Positions 8,178 to 17,419 of a DNA stretch of 64,000 nucleotides are shown one piece after another. Each line of letters begins with the position of its first letter. Position 1 is the stretch's first letter. The notes below the pieces were generated by a model. It had not been told where the DNA came from, ran no database searches, and saw only the letters and a list, made by a program, of their open reading frames with translations. A program made the position numbers and the translations under genes. Source of the DNA: Bacillota bacterium (GTDB lineage Bacteria > Bacillota > Clostridia > Christensenellales > DTU072); assembly GCA_023394875.1 (NCBI GenBank), contig JAEXAB010000003.1:124001-188000 (forward strand), written 5' to 3'.

Positions 8178-11100
8178 TTAATATTTCTTTTTTGTAAATG
8201 CATATATTATAATAACTACTGCAAGCAAGGTAAGCACTCCGCCGACAGATATACCCACAATGGCTTTTGTAGATAGAGTTCTTTTCGGGTTTACTACAAT
8301 ATCGTCAACTCGAACATTTTTTCTCCACTTTGGGAACAAAATTACATCGTCATCTATATCGGCAATATTAGTTATCATTTCACCCGAAAAATCACTGTTA
8401 AGATACCAACCTTCGAAAACATAACCTTCTTTTATCGGCGAAAATAGCTTGCCGTCGCTGCCAAAGGCGGTGATATAATTGTCTCCCTCTTCGCTTTCGG
8501 CTTTGACGTAATAAATTTTCCAATTATAACTTAAATTGCCGATAGTGCCGTCCGACCACTCAAAATTATTTGTGTTGATAAGACTTACCACAGCGGTATA
8601 ATTCCCTCCGTCTTTAGCGGTGTTGCCGCTTATTGTGTAGGCGTCGTTTTCGGTAAGTATATATTTTTGAGTAATACCGTTGTAAATGAGGTTGCTCCCT
8701 GCGTTTGGTTTTTCCACAGTCGCTTTAAGTATCTGCCATGTTATGCTAAAGGATACTGTCGTGCTGTCAGACCATATGTAATTATTTGTATCTACTAAGC
8801 TTATTGTGGCTGTATAGGTACCCGCATTGGTAGCTTTGTTGCCCGAAACTGCATATCTTGCGTCTTCGGGTATTGCCGCGGTCTGTTCATATCCCAGATA
8901 CTTGTTATTCTTAGCCAACGTCGGTTTTTCCACCGCTTGAGGAACAATGGACCAAGCTGCGTTCGTCGCTTGAACGTTATCGTCAGACCATTTGTAATTT
9001 TCGGTATATTTCAGCTGAATGGTTGCCGTATAGTTTCCCACTACCGTCTTTTTGTTGTTTGTAATAACGTACAGGAATGTATCGCTTACGGGCATATAAG
9101 TAATTTCCGCTCCGCTGTAAGTAAAAGTAGCGGGCTGATAAACTACTCTTTGCACGGCTTTTTTTGCCACAACGTAATCTATGTTGGCTATTCTATCTCC
9201 ACCGTCTGTCCACTGGGTATTGTTCTCGTCAATTAAGGTAACGAAAATTCTATAGCTTCCGGCGTTGATAAAGGTAAGTTCTTCTTCGTTTACCGAATAA
9301 TACTCGTCAAAAACAAAGTCTACAACCTGTTCTTCTCCGTTGTAAACGTAATTTCCGCTTATAATAGGCTTATTGATTTTTAGTTTTTCTATAACGAAAT
9401 CAAAGGTCTTTATTTCACTGCCGCCACCTGCCCAAATACAGTTAGCCGCATCAATTGCCACCGTAACTAAATAACTTCCTGCGTTGGTCTGTTCGTCACC
9501 GCTAATTATATACCACTCGTTATCGGGATAAATATTGGCTTTTTGTTTTAATCCGTTATAAACGTATTCTCCGCTAAAAATCGGGAGCAAAACTTCTCTT
9601 TTTGCTATTTGATAAGGATAATACAGATTTTCCGAACTACCGTTTATCCAACGGTAATTGTTCTTATCTTTTAACACAACTTCGGCGTTATAATCTCCTG
9701 CGTTTGTTTGGGTGTCATTAAAAATACCGTATACAAGACCGGGCGTTATTGCCACTTTGTGAGGCGTTTTGTCATAAACAAAACTTGCTTCGGTGCTAAC
9801 AGGTATATCAACGACATACTTTTCTATCGTCCAGCTTAGTGACAAATCTTCCGATGAGCCTCCGTTCCAGCATAAGTTAGATTTATTTATTAGCTCCACA
9901 ATAACATTGTACGTGCCCGAATTTTTTTGCAGATTATTGTAAATCGTATAATAATTGCTAAGAGCAATATTCGCTTGCTGCAGAAGTCCGTTATATTCAT
10001 AACTTCCTAAAATACTAGGAGCGGTAACAATCTTTTTATTTATTACCCAAGTAACGTTCTTATCGTCAGAATCGCTACCTTCCCAACGGTAATTATCCTT
10101 ATCAAATAATGATATTGTTATGTAATAAGTGCCTGCGTTAATATAGCTGTCTGTGGAAACGCTGTAAAAATCGGTGTCCGACAAATTATGGTTTTGACTT
10201 TCTCCGTTATAATAATAATCTTGGGTAAGCGTAGGGATTTCTACTTCAATTTTATTGACAGTTACGCTCTGTTCGGCTTGTTTTATAGTTTCTCCAAACT
10301 GATAAACCACGTAAAACTTAGTGTCGCCGTAAATTAAGCTGCTGCCGTTCTCATATTCAATAGTATATGTTAAAATTTCTTCGCTCCTGTCGTCGTTGAA
10401 ATAAGCGTATACCGTCATTCCATCGGTGTCTACAATATTGAAAGCGTAATAATTTGTTGTTGTGGGAGGGGTAGATATGGCAATACTAATTAAATCAAGG
10501 GTAAGTACAACTATCTGTTCTCCTCCTCTCAACGTTTTGTAACGGACGGTATCAACAGGGGTAAACAACCAGTAATATGCATTTGTGCCTGCAATTAAAG
10601 TATATTCTTCCCAAGCTACCGTTCCTTCAACATCGGAAGTATCAACGCTTATTGCGGGTAAACTACCGTCAATAAATATTTTGCTTATCTTGTCATAATC
10701 TACGGTAACTTGAGGAGTTGCTTTGGTTAAAGTTAGGGATATAGTCAAGCTGAAATCATTATAATTATCGGAATCGGCATTATAAAGGGCGTTATAAGAA
10801 GTAACAAGAATATCGGGCACGATATCGGGATCTTCCCAACGGTAAAAGCTGTTGAACAAAGAATAATCTGCCAAAGTTTTGTCCACGTCGTATTCGCCGT
10901 ATAATGCTATATGTGTTATTCCCGCGTAGCTTGCTTTGGTTAGATTAATTGTTACTGTCAAAGAGAAATCATTATAATTGGTACTGTCTGCGTTATAAAT
11001 TGCGTTGTATTGCGTAATATTGACTGTGGGTACGGTATTTTCGTTAACCCAATAATAATTACTGTCCAAACTAAAGTCGGCAAGCGTTTGAGTAGAGCTA

Positions 11101-13091
11101 TACGTTCCTGCAAAGCTGTAATGTGTTATTCCTATGTAGTTAGCTTTGTCAAGATTGATATAAGCAGTTAGTTCATAACTGATATAGTTATCCAAATCGG
11201 GATTGTAGTATGCTGAGTACCCATCGTCAATTCCTCCCGAATAGTTCCTGACGCAAGACGGCACGGTATTGATATTCGTCCAATAAAAGTTTGTCGGTAA
11301 GCTATAGTCGGCTAAGGTTTTGTTTGGATTATATACGCCGAACAATACCTCAAGCGCAGGAACGCTTCCTTCTGATATACTTGCCTTGGCGATAATAACC
11401 TCAATAGGCTCTGTAAATATCTCTTCGGAAATATACTCTCCGTCAACTAAATAAGCCCCGCACTTATAAAAACCGCTGTCGCTATGATTTCTTACAAAAC
11501 ATTGAGAAGAATCGGTATCGGGAATTAATTCATATTCTCCGTTTTCGGTTGCCGAATAATACCATTGAAAAATTATATCGGCATCTTGGGCATCAAACGT
11601 AGCTTCAGCTTGCAAACTATGCGTCTCTCCGTCAAAAACTATATCGATATCAGAACTTAATAACAAAACCTCCGGTGCGTTTAATATTTTCCTTAAATAT
11701 AAGGTTGTATCGCTTGCGGGATTAAGTCCGGTCACCGTACTTCCCCAGTCATTGTCTTCGTCTTCGGTCTGCCAGCTTATGGTATAGCCGTCAACAGCAA
11801 TGACGGGGAGAAGGGTATACTCTCCCTCATCAAACAAAATTTCTTTATAAATTATTCCTTCGGAATAAAGGGTAATACGATAAGCGTCAAAACTATGAAA
11901 ACGACCATTTATACTTGGATAATAATAGGTATTGCCCGATTTTGGCGTATAAGTCCAGGACATACCCAAATCATCTTGAAAATCTATATCGACAATCTCA
12001 ATTCTTTCTCTGCCCGAACTGAAATCGGAAGTACCGCCTATTGCGGCAAAAGCTCCCTTTTCGATATTAAAAAAGGAATCTTCCAAAGTTCCATTATTGT
12101 TTCCTATAAGCATACCTACAAGATTATCTTCCGACGCCGTGACGCTACCCAACATTAGGCTATTATAAACACTTCCCGAAGAGGCGTTTTCTCCGACAAG
12201 TCCGCCTACTACGTTATTCCCCGAAACGTTTCCAAAATTAAGACATTCTCCTACAACGCCGCCGTTAATTCCGACTAGACCTCCGATGAAAGAATTTTCG
12301 GCTATAATATAACCTTCGTTTTCACAATTATACATCATTCCGTTGCTAAACTCTCCGATAAGTCCGCCTATAGAAGACCCGCCAAAAATATTAACATCAG
12401 AATAACAGTTGGTTATATTAGAGGACTCAGAAAAGCCGCATAACCCGCCTAAAACAGAACTGAATATCGGCTCTTCTTCTCCTAAATCCTTACCAATAAT
12501 TACACCGCTTATGGAACAGTAATCTATAAATGCGTTGTTGATATAACCTGCCAAAACGCCGGCTCTGTAATTTGCGCCAACAAAAGAATTTTCTAATATT
12601 AGGTTATAAACTCCTCCATTGCTCCCAAGATAACCGAAAAGTCCGCTATACTCATCTTTATTAACGTACAAGCCCGAAATTGTTTTTCCGTTGCCCTCAA
12701 AATGTCCTCTGAAAGGATATTGAGCTCCCAATTCGTATCTGCCTATGGGCGCCCAAACGTTACTCGGCGGATTGTTTTCCCAATCAAAAAAATAAGTTAC
12801 GTCGTTAAGCTCTATATTTTCTGTCAGAATAAAATAAAAGTCGTAATAGTCTTCTCCCGAATTTACGTTGTCGGCAAAATATGCAAGCTGATTGCCGTTT
12901 GCTATCTGATACGGGGAGCCCGATGTTCCATCTCCCCCGCCAAAAGCTGATGCCGAACTTCCGTCCCAAACTAAGGCTTTTGCGTTGTTGTAAGATATTT
13001 TCGGAGCAATAGCCATAACGGCGAAAATAATAAGCGCCGTAATAAAAATACCGATAAATAAAAACTTTTTGAAGTTATAAGTTTTTTGCAT
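8178..13091 (-). CDS. Giant repeat-rich surface protein (GLUG, MBG-like and InlB-type repeats, C-terminal membrane anchor)
   Basis: 1,637 residues. The start is set at 13091 (MQKTYNFKK), not at the upstream ATG at 13106, because AGGAGAG sits just before it. Order: basic N-terminus and signal sequence (about 1-35); GLUG-type beta-solenoid region (about 60-360) with repeated GGLVGxN units; Ig-like region (about 390-580); three repeats of about 65 residues with TLADYSL (about 590-800); eight MBG-like repeats of about 70-75 residues (about 950-1530) with consensus YxYNGxxQ, then NAGxYxxxxxLxDxxNYxW; one InlB B-type repeat (GYVFEGWYLN); a transmembrane helix (about 1605-1633); and a KKKY tail. No LPXTG motif is visible, so anchoring is by the helix. 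Such proteins usually serve adhesion or cell-surface display; the ligand is unknown. Confidence 0.85.
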   Translation of the reverse strand: MQKTYNFKKFLFIGIFITALIIFAVMAIAPKISYNNAKALVWDGSSASAFGGGDGTSGSPYQIANGNQLAYFADNVNSGEDYYDFYFILTENIELNDVTYFFDWENNPPSNVWAPIGRYELGAQYPFRGHFEGNGKTISGLYVNKDEYSGLFGYLGSNGGVYNLILENSFVGANYRAGVLAGYINNAFIDYCSISGVIIGKDLGEEEPIFSSVLGGLCGFSESSNITNCYSDVNIFGGSSIGGLIGEFSNGMMYNCENEGYIIAENSFIGGLVGINGGVVGECLNFGNVSGNNVVGGLVGENASSGSVYNSLMLGSVTASEDNLVGMLIGNNNGTLEDSFFNIEKGAFAAIGGTSDFSSGRERIEIVDIDFQDDLGMSWTYTPKSGNTYYYPSINGRFHSFDAYRITLYSEGIIYKEILFDEGEYTLLPVIAVDGYTISWQTEDEDNDWGSTVTGLNPASDTTLYLRKILNAPEVLLLSSDIDIVFDGETHSLQAEATFDAQDADIIFQWYYSATENGEYELIPDTDSSQCFVRNHSDSGFYKCGAYLVDGEYISEEIFTEPIEVIIAKASISEGSVPALEVLFGVYNPNKTLADYSLPTNFYWTNINTVPSCVRNYSGGIDDGYSAYYNPDLDNYISYELTAYINLDKANYIGITHYSFAGTYSSTQTLADFSLDSNYYWVNENTVPTVNITQYNAIYNADSTNYNDFSLTVTINLTKASYAGITHIALYGEYDVDKTLADYSLFNSFYRWEDPDIVPDILVTSYNALYNADSDNYNDFSLTISLTLTKATPQVTVDYDKISKIFIDGSLPAISVDTSDVEGTVAWEEYTLIAGTNAYYWLFTPVDTVRYKTLRGGEQIVVLTLDLISIAISTPPTTTNYYAFNIVDTDGMTVYAYFNDDRSEEILTYTIEYENGSSLIYGDTKFYVVYQFGETIKQAEQSVTVNKIEVEIPTLTQDYYYNGESQNHNLSDTDFYSVSTDSYINAGTYYITISLFDKDNYRWEGSDSDDKNVTWVINKKIVTAPSILGSYEYNGLLQQANIALSNYYTIYNNLQKNSGTYNVIVELINKSNLCWNGGSSEDLSLSWTIEKYVVDIPVSTEASFVYDKTPHKVAITPGLVYGIFNDTQTNAGDYNAEVVLKDKNNYRWINGSSENLYYPYQIAKREVLLPIFSGEYVYNGLKQKANIYPDNEWYIISGDEQTNAGSYLVTVAIDAANCIWAGGGSEIKTFDFVIEKLKINKPIISGNYVYNGEEQVVDFVFDEYYSVNEEELTFINAGSYRIFVTLIDENNTQWTDGGDRIANIDYVVAKKAVQRVVYQPATFTYSGAEITYMPVSDTFLYVITNNKKTVVGNYTATIQLKYTENYKWSDDNVQATNAAWSIVPQAVEKPTLAKNNKYLGYEQTAAIPEDARYAVSGNKATNAGTYTATISLVDTNNYIWSDSTTVSFSITWQILKATVEKPNAGSNLIYNGITQKYILTENDAYTISGNTAKDGGNYTAVVSLINTNNFEWSDGTIGNLSYNWKIYYVKAESEEGDNYITAFGSDGKLFSPIKEGYVFEGWYLNSDFSGEMITNIADIDDDVILFPKWRKNVRVDDIVVNPKRTLSTKAIVGISVGGVLTLLAVVIIIYAFTKKKY

Positions 13092-13116
13092 ATGCTCTCC
13101 TAACATTCTTAATTAT

Positions 13117-13145
13117 ATTATATACTTATTAACTCGATAAGTCAA
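13117..13145 (-). promoter_or_regulatory. Sigma-A promoter of the giant surface protein
   Basis: On the minus strand, TTGACT (13145-13140), a 17-bp spacer and TATAAT (13122-13117). An overlapping second TATAAT lies at 13117-13112. It faces away from the promoter at 13207-13235. Confidence 0.82.
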
Positions 13146-13206
13146 TATTAGTTAAGGCTAGTAACTTTGTCCCAAATAAATTTATTTTGCCAATTTTAAG
13201 TTAATG

Positions 13207-13235
13207 TTGACATATATTTTTTACCGCGTTATAAT
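13207..13235 (+). promoter_or_regulatory. Consensus sigma-A promoter of the Gx-rnfCDGEAB operon
   Basis: Perfect TTGACA (13207-13212), 17-bp spacer, perfect TATAAT (13230-13235). Transcription should start near 13242. This excludes the ATG at 13204, which lies upstream of the -35 box, as the start of the next gene. Such a full-consensus promoter implies strong constitutive expression unless an overlapping operator is used. Confidence 0.88.
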
Positions 13236-13260
13236 TAATTTTGGACAAAAATTGATAAGG

Positions 13261-13845
13261 ATGCAGGCAGAAAAAACGTATAAACAGAATATTTCGATAT
13301 TACCAAAAAGAATCGCCTTTTTGGGAATTTTAATATCAGCGGCATTGCTAGCTTTTATGTTGGAAAACCTTCTTCCTCCGCTTTTTCTTCCGGGTGCGAA
13401 ATTAGGGCTTTCCAACATTTTTACGTTACTGGCAATTATTTTGCTCTCTCCGTTGGAAGCTCTTATTTTATTGTTTGTCCGCACCGTTCTTGGCTGTTTA
13501 ATAACCGGCAACCCTTTTGCCATAGTGTACAGTCTTTCGGCAGGACTAATAAGCCTTGCTATCGGTCTTATATTGATAAGACTTTTGCCCAAAATCAGCG
13601 TGGTTGCAATAAGCGTTGCCTGCGCAGTAGCCCATAATATAGTGCAAAATCTGGTATTTTGTATTATTAACGACACAATGAGTTTAATAAGCTATATGCC
13701 TTACCTTGCTTTAATAGGAATACTCGGCGGCACGGTTACCGGTATGGCGGTTTATTTTATTATTCACAAAATTCCGCTTGGTATTTTCTGCAAGTATATA
13801 AGCGCGAATAAACGTTGTAAGGAGGATAGATTTGAAAATTCGTAA
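13261..13845 (+). CDS. Gx transporter family / Hpre_diP_synt_I-type membrane protein
   Basis: 194 residues from the ATG at 13261, with about five membrane segments. PGAKLGLSNIFTLLAI and ALILLFVRTVLGCLITGNPFA are the family signature of Hpre_diP_synt_I, often labelled heptaprenyl diphosphate synthase component I but now viewed as ECF S-component-like. It lies directly upstream of rnfC and overlaps it by 14 bases, a common arrangement in clostridial rnf loci. The start is uncertain: the transcript should begin near 13242 and only AAGG abuts the ATG; TTG at 13252 is an in-frame alternative. The role is not established; it may bring a flavin, quinone-like or prenyl precursor to the Rnf complex, which is inference. 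Confidence 0.78.
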   Translation: MQAEKTYKQNISILPKRIAFLGILISAALLAFMLENLLPPLFLPGAKLGLSNIFTLLAIILLSPLEALILLFVRTVLGCLITGNPFAIVYSLSAGLISLAIGLILIRLLPKISVVAISVACAVAHNIVQNLVFCIINDTMSLISYMPYLALIGILGGTVTGMAVYFIIHKIPLGIFCKYISANKRCKEDRFENS

Positions 13846-15136
13846 AGGCAAGCGTTTAAGCCGCGGCGTACACGTCTGCGACATGAAACATTTAACTAGA
13901 GACAACCCGATAGAAATAATGACCCCGCCCGAAATGGTTTCCATTTGTCTGGCGCAGCATATCGGTAAGCCCTCTGAGTGTCTGGTAAAACAAGGCGATT
14001 ACGTTCTGCAAGGTCAGTTAATAGGCAAGGCAAACGGCTTTGTCAGCGCCAATATTTATTCCAGCGTAAGCGGAGAAGTTTTGGGTTTGGAAAAACGCCC
14101 CAATATTTTGGGTGTTATGCAAGACTGTGTATTGATAAAAAACGATGGCAATTATTCTTACATGCCCCTACTTCCTATGGAGAGCAAGGAGCCCGAAGAT
14201 ATAATTAACAGAATTTTGGAGGCGGGCATTGTCGGTATGGGCGGAGCGGGCTTCCCTACTTTTGTAAAACTCTCCGCAAAAACCAAAATGGACACCGTAA
14301 TAATAAACGGCGCCGAATGCGAACCGTATCTTACTTGCGACTTTAGGTTGATGGTAGAAAAAACCGAAGAACTTGCTGCGGGCATACGACTACTTGCCAA
14401 AGCTATGAAGGTTTCAAAAGTAATAATAGGTATAGAAGATAACAAGCCCGAAGCAATAGAGCTGTTTTCTAAGTTTGACGATATTGAAGTGGTAAGACTC
14501 AAAAAAATGTTCCCTATGGGTTCGGAAAAGCACTTAATATATAGTTGTACGGGAAGAAAAGTCCCCACAGGCAAACTCCCTTCCGAAGTTGGTTGCGCGG
14601 TGTTTAATATAGCTACCGCCTTTGCCACCTACGAAGCGGTAGAACTAAATAAACCCTTGTTTGAAAGAGTTATGACCGTTTCGGGCAAGGCTATTGTTCA
14701 CCATAAGAATTTACTTGTTAAAAACGGCACCAGCTTTGACAGCGTTATTGAGTTTTGCGGCGGCACAAGAGATAACTTAGCTATGCTAGTAGCCGGCGGG
14801 CCTATGATGGGCGTTTCTTTACTTAGTACCAATTATTACACCAGAAAATCAGACAGCGGTCTTCTTTGTCTTGACGAATTAGAAGTTGACGTAAACAACC
14901 CCACGCCCTGTATTACCTGTGGTAGATGCGCCGCTGCTTGCCCAATGAAATTACTGCCTATGGCAATAGATTTTTATACCCTATCGGGTGACTATGACAA
15001 AGCCGAAAAATACGGCGGTGTCAGCAGTTGTATAAATTGCGGTTGTTGCTCTTACGTTTGTCCTGCTAACCGCGCGCTTATTCAGAGTATAACTCTGTGC
15101 AAGCAAAAGCTTAATGCGAAAAAGGAGGTAAAGTAG
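13832..15136 (+). CDS. rnfC: Rnf complex subunit RnfC (NADH/ferredoxin-side, two 4Fe-4S clusters)
   Basis: 434 residues, close to the short clostridial and Acetobacterium form. It begins with TTG at 13832, chosen because AAGGAGG precedes it by 6 bases. The N-terminal barrel-sandwich region precedes a Rossmann-like FMN/NADH-binding domain (GIVGMGGAGFPTFVKL, then INGAECEPYLTCD). The C-terminus has two CxxCGxCxxxCP clusters (CITCGRCAAACP and CINCGCCSYVCP). RnfC is peripheral, binds NAD(H) and passes electrons from RnfB's ferredoxin side to NAD+. It is the first subunit gene of the operon; the next gene starts after one base. Confidence 0.96.
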   Translation: MKIRKGKRLSRGVHVCDMKHLTRDNPIEIMTPPEMVSICLAQHIGKPSECLVKQGDYVLQGQLIGKANGFVSANIYSSVSGEVLGLEKRPNILGVMQDCVLIKNDGNYSYMPLLPMESKEPEDIINRILEAGIVGMGGAGFPTFVKLSAKTKMDTVIINGAECEPYLTCDFRLMVEKTEELAAGIRLLAKAMKVSKVIIGIEDNKPEAIELFSKFDDIEVVRLKKMFPMGSEKHLIYSCTGRKVPTGKLPSEVGCAVFNIATAFATYEAVELNKPLFERVMTVSGKAIVHHKNLLVKNGTSFDSVIEFCGGTRDNLAMLVAGGPMMGVSLLSTNYYTRKSDSGLLCLDELEVDVNNPTPCITCGRCAAACPMKLLPMAIDFYTLSGDYDKAEKYGGVSSCINCGCCSYVCPANRALIQSITLCKQKLNAKKEVK

Positions 15137-15137
15137 T

Positions 15138-16151
15138 ATGCAACAAGTACTGGTTTCCGACTCCCCTCACGTAAGAAGCAAGCGCACGACTAAGCATATA
15201 ATGCTTGACGTTATTATAGCCTTGTTACCTGCGGCTATTATGGGCTGCGTTTATTTCGGTTTTAAGGCTCTGTTGGTTATGGCTATATCAACAGCAACTG
15301 CTGTAGCTTCGGAAATAATTTATTTACTGATACTAAAAAAGAATATAAAAGACATTCTTAAAGAGTTTGACTTCACTTCGGTGGTTACCGGACTACTTTT
15401 GGGAATGTCTCTTTCTTCTACCGTTCCTTGGTACGTTCCTTTCCTGTCTTCAATATTTGCCATAGTAGCCGTAAAAATGCTATTCGGCGGAACGGGCAAA
15501 AATATAGTTAATCCTGCCGTAACCGGCAGAGTGTTTGCCTTTATTGCTTTTCAAGGTGTAATGATATCGGGCTTTGTCAATGCAAACATAGCGCCAATAA
15601 ACGGCACCGTTCAGTCGGGCGCAACGGTGTTGACTGCACTACTAAACGGAGGAACTCAAGCGGTAAGTTTATCTAACCTTGATTTGTTCTTAGGAACAGG
15701 CGTAACGGGCTGTATCGGAGAAACGTCAAAAATAGCTTTGCTCCTTGGCGGAATATATCTTTGCATTCGCAAAGTTATTTCCTGGCAGTTCCCCACCATA
15801 TACATTGCGGTAACAGGACTTATGGCGGTAATGCTAGGGAAGTTTGATTTTAACTTGTTCTTACCATCAATTCTGTCGGGCGGTCTTTTCTTAGGCGCTA
15901 TATTTATGGCAACCGATTATGTAACTAGCCCCAACAACAAAAAGGCTTGTTATTTTTATTACGTAATTTTGGGCGTAATTACCGCAGTTCTACGCAAGGC
16001 AACCCATATAGAAGTAGTGAGCTTTGCTATACTGTTGATGAACTTGGTTGTGCCTCTGTTTAACGCTCACGTAAGACCCCGTCCCTTCGGCGCGCCGTCG
16101 GTTGTCGCCAAACTGAAAAATATAATTAACGCAAAGAAGGAGGCAAAATGA
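15138..16151 (+). CDS. rnfD: Rnf complex subunit RnfD (membrane flavoprotein)
   Basis: 337 residues with about nine or ten membrane helices. The SGAT motif in VQSGATVLTALLN (about residues 155-167) is the site where FMN is linked to threonine by phosphoester bond in RnfD and NqrB. GGTGKNIVNPAVTGRVF and the C-terminal FMATDYVTSPNN and NAHVRPRPFGAPS are family landmarks. It carries electrons within the membrane and is part of the ion-translocating core. The flavin transferase ApbE needed for this attachment is not in the window. SD AAGGAGGT; overlaps rnfG by 4 bases. Confidence 0.95.
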   Translation: MQQVLVSDSPHVRSKRTTKHIMLDVIIALLPAAIMGCVYFGFKALLVMAISTATAVASEIIYLLILKKNIKDILKEFDFTSVVTGLLLGMSLSSTVPWYVPFLSSIFAIVAVKMLFGGTGKNIVNPAVTGRVFAFIAFQGVMISGFVNANIAPINGTVQSGATVLTALLNGGTQAVSLSNLDLFLGTGVTGCIGETSKIALLLGGIYLCIRKVISWQFPTIYIAVTGLMAVMLGKFDFNLFLPSILSGGLFLGAIFMATDYVTSPNNKKACYFYYVILGVITAVLRKATHIEVVSFAILLMNLVVPLFNAHVRPRPFGAPSVVAKLKNIINAKKEAK

Positions 16152-16750
16152 CAGTCAAACAATTTTTGAAAAGTAAAACTTTCCGCTGTATTTTGGTTCT
16201 GCTTTGCATAGCATTAGTTTCGGGCGGTCTTCTCTCTATACTAAACGATGTTCTATTCGTTTCCGATGAGGAAAAAACAATGCGCGCTATTAAAGCCGTT
16301 TACGGACAAGCAATGGAATTTACCGACCTAAGCGAAGAACTAGGAGAAGCTGCCTTTAACAATTACGGAACGGTTGACAGCCTATATTTACTTGCAGACG
16401 GCAATTATCTTATGAAGACAACGGGTAAAGACGGCTACAAGAAAGGCACAGTATCCCTTTATATCGTCGCCGAATTTTCTCAAGGGGAATTTATCGGACT
16501 GAAAAAAGTAGTTTTGGAAAGCTACGAAAAACAAACTCTTATGTCCCAGTTTAGTAGTAAATTCTATGAGGTCTACTCCGAAAACGATAATTTCGTTGTG
16601 GAAGGCGGTTATTTTACTATATCGTCGAATACCGAAGATATTCAAAATCTTTCTTCGGGAGCTACCTATTCTTCTAACGCCCTAAACAACGCTGTAAACT
16701 GTGGTTTGTACTATGTAAGAACCCAGCTTTTGGGAGGTCAGAATGGATAA
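16148..16750 (+). CDS. rnfG: Rnf complex subunit RnfG (covalent FMN protein)
   Basis: 200 residues. One N-terminal membrane helix (about 13-33) is followed by an extracytoplasmic FMN-binding domain. The flavinylation motif SSGATYSS (about residues 176-183) matches S(T)GATxS(T), with the Thr as the attachment site. The start overlaps the rnfD stop as ATGA, and AAGGAGG precedes it. RnfG accepts electrons on the outer side of the membrane in the complex. Sequence between helix and motif is less conserved, as usual for this subunit. Confidence 0.94.
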   Translation: MTVKQFLKSKTFRCILVLLCIALVSGGLLSILNDVLFVSDEEKTMRAIKAVYGQAMEFTDLSEELGEAAFNNYGTVDSLYLLADGNYLMKTTGKDGYKKGTVSLYIVAEFSQGEFIGLKKVVLESYEKQTLMSQFSSKFYEVYSENDNFVVEGGYFTISSNTEDIQNLSSGATYSSNALNNAVNCGLYYVRTQLLGGQNG

Positions 16751-17417
16751 GAAACAGATAAAAAATATCGCCGTAAACGGCTTATTGAAAGAAAATCCCA
16801 CGTTAAGACTGGTTCTTGGCACCTGTCCTACTCTTGCTCTTTCCACGTCAGCCATGAACGGTATCGGAATGGGCGCTGCAGTTATTTTTATACTGATTTG
16901 CAGCAACGTGCTTATATCATTACTCAAAAAGGTAATCCCCGGCGCGGTAAGAATCCCCGCTTTCGTGTTGATTATCGCAACGTTCGTTACCATTGTAAGA
17001 ATGGTTATGGAAAAATATATCCCTTCTCTATATCAGTCTTTGGGAGTATATCTTCCTTTGATAGTTGTTAACTGTATAATCTTAGGTAGAGCGGAATCCT
17101 TTGCCAGCAAAAACAAGGTTCTTGCTTCGGCTTTCGATGGTCTGTTTAACGGTCTTGGCTTTGCTTTGGCATTAACTTTGATGGGAGTTATTAGAGAAGT
17201 ATTAGGTTCGGGCGCAATATTCGGAATAACACTTTGGCAGTTCAAAATAGAATTCTTCAGTTCGGCTGCGGGTGCCTTCTTCGTATACGGACTTATGATA
17301 GGAATATTCAATGCAGTCTATACCAAAGTAGAAAGCAAATTCCGTCAGAAGAACTTCGCAAAAAATCTTCTGCCCCTGCCCGCTTTACAAAATTCACAAT
17401 TGACGGAGGTTAAATAA
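16743..17417 (+). CDS. rnfE: Rnf complex subunit RnfE
   Basis: 224 residues, six membrane helices. ENPTLRLVLGTCPTLALSTSA near the N-terminus and the mid-protein LPLIVVNCIILGRAESFA are the paired RnfA/RnfE signatures; the Cys of each half (TCP and NCI) ligate the intramembrane iron-sulfur centre shared with RnfA. It forms the inverted dimer that moves electrons across the membrane. The gene overlaps rnfG by 8 bases. The hydrophilic C-terminal tail after about residue 190 is variable in the family. Confidence 0.95.
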   Translation: MDKKQIKNIAVNGLLKENPTLRLVLGTCPTLALSTSAMNGIGMGAAVIFILICSNVLISLLKKVIPGAVRIPAFVLIIATFVTIVRMVMEKYIPSLYQSLGVYLPLIVVNCIILGRAESFASKNKVLASAFDGLFNGLGFALALTLMGVIREVLGSGAIFGITLWQFKIEFFSSAAGAFFVYGLMIGIFNAVYTKVESKFRQKNFAKNLLPLPALQNSQLTEVK

Positions 17418-17419
17418 TT

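Noticed and set aside
8937..9236. 99-residue plus-strand ORF in the giant surface gene
   Set aside because: Antisense to repeat-coding sequence; no SD and Cys/Val-rich shadow composition.
13204..13260. ATG at 13204 as start of the Gx gene
   Set aside because: It precedes the consensus -35 box at 13207, so it is not transcribed from that promoter.
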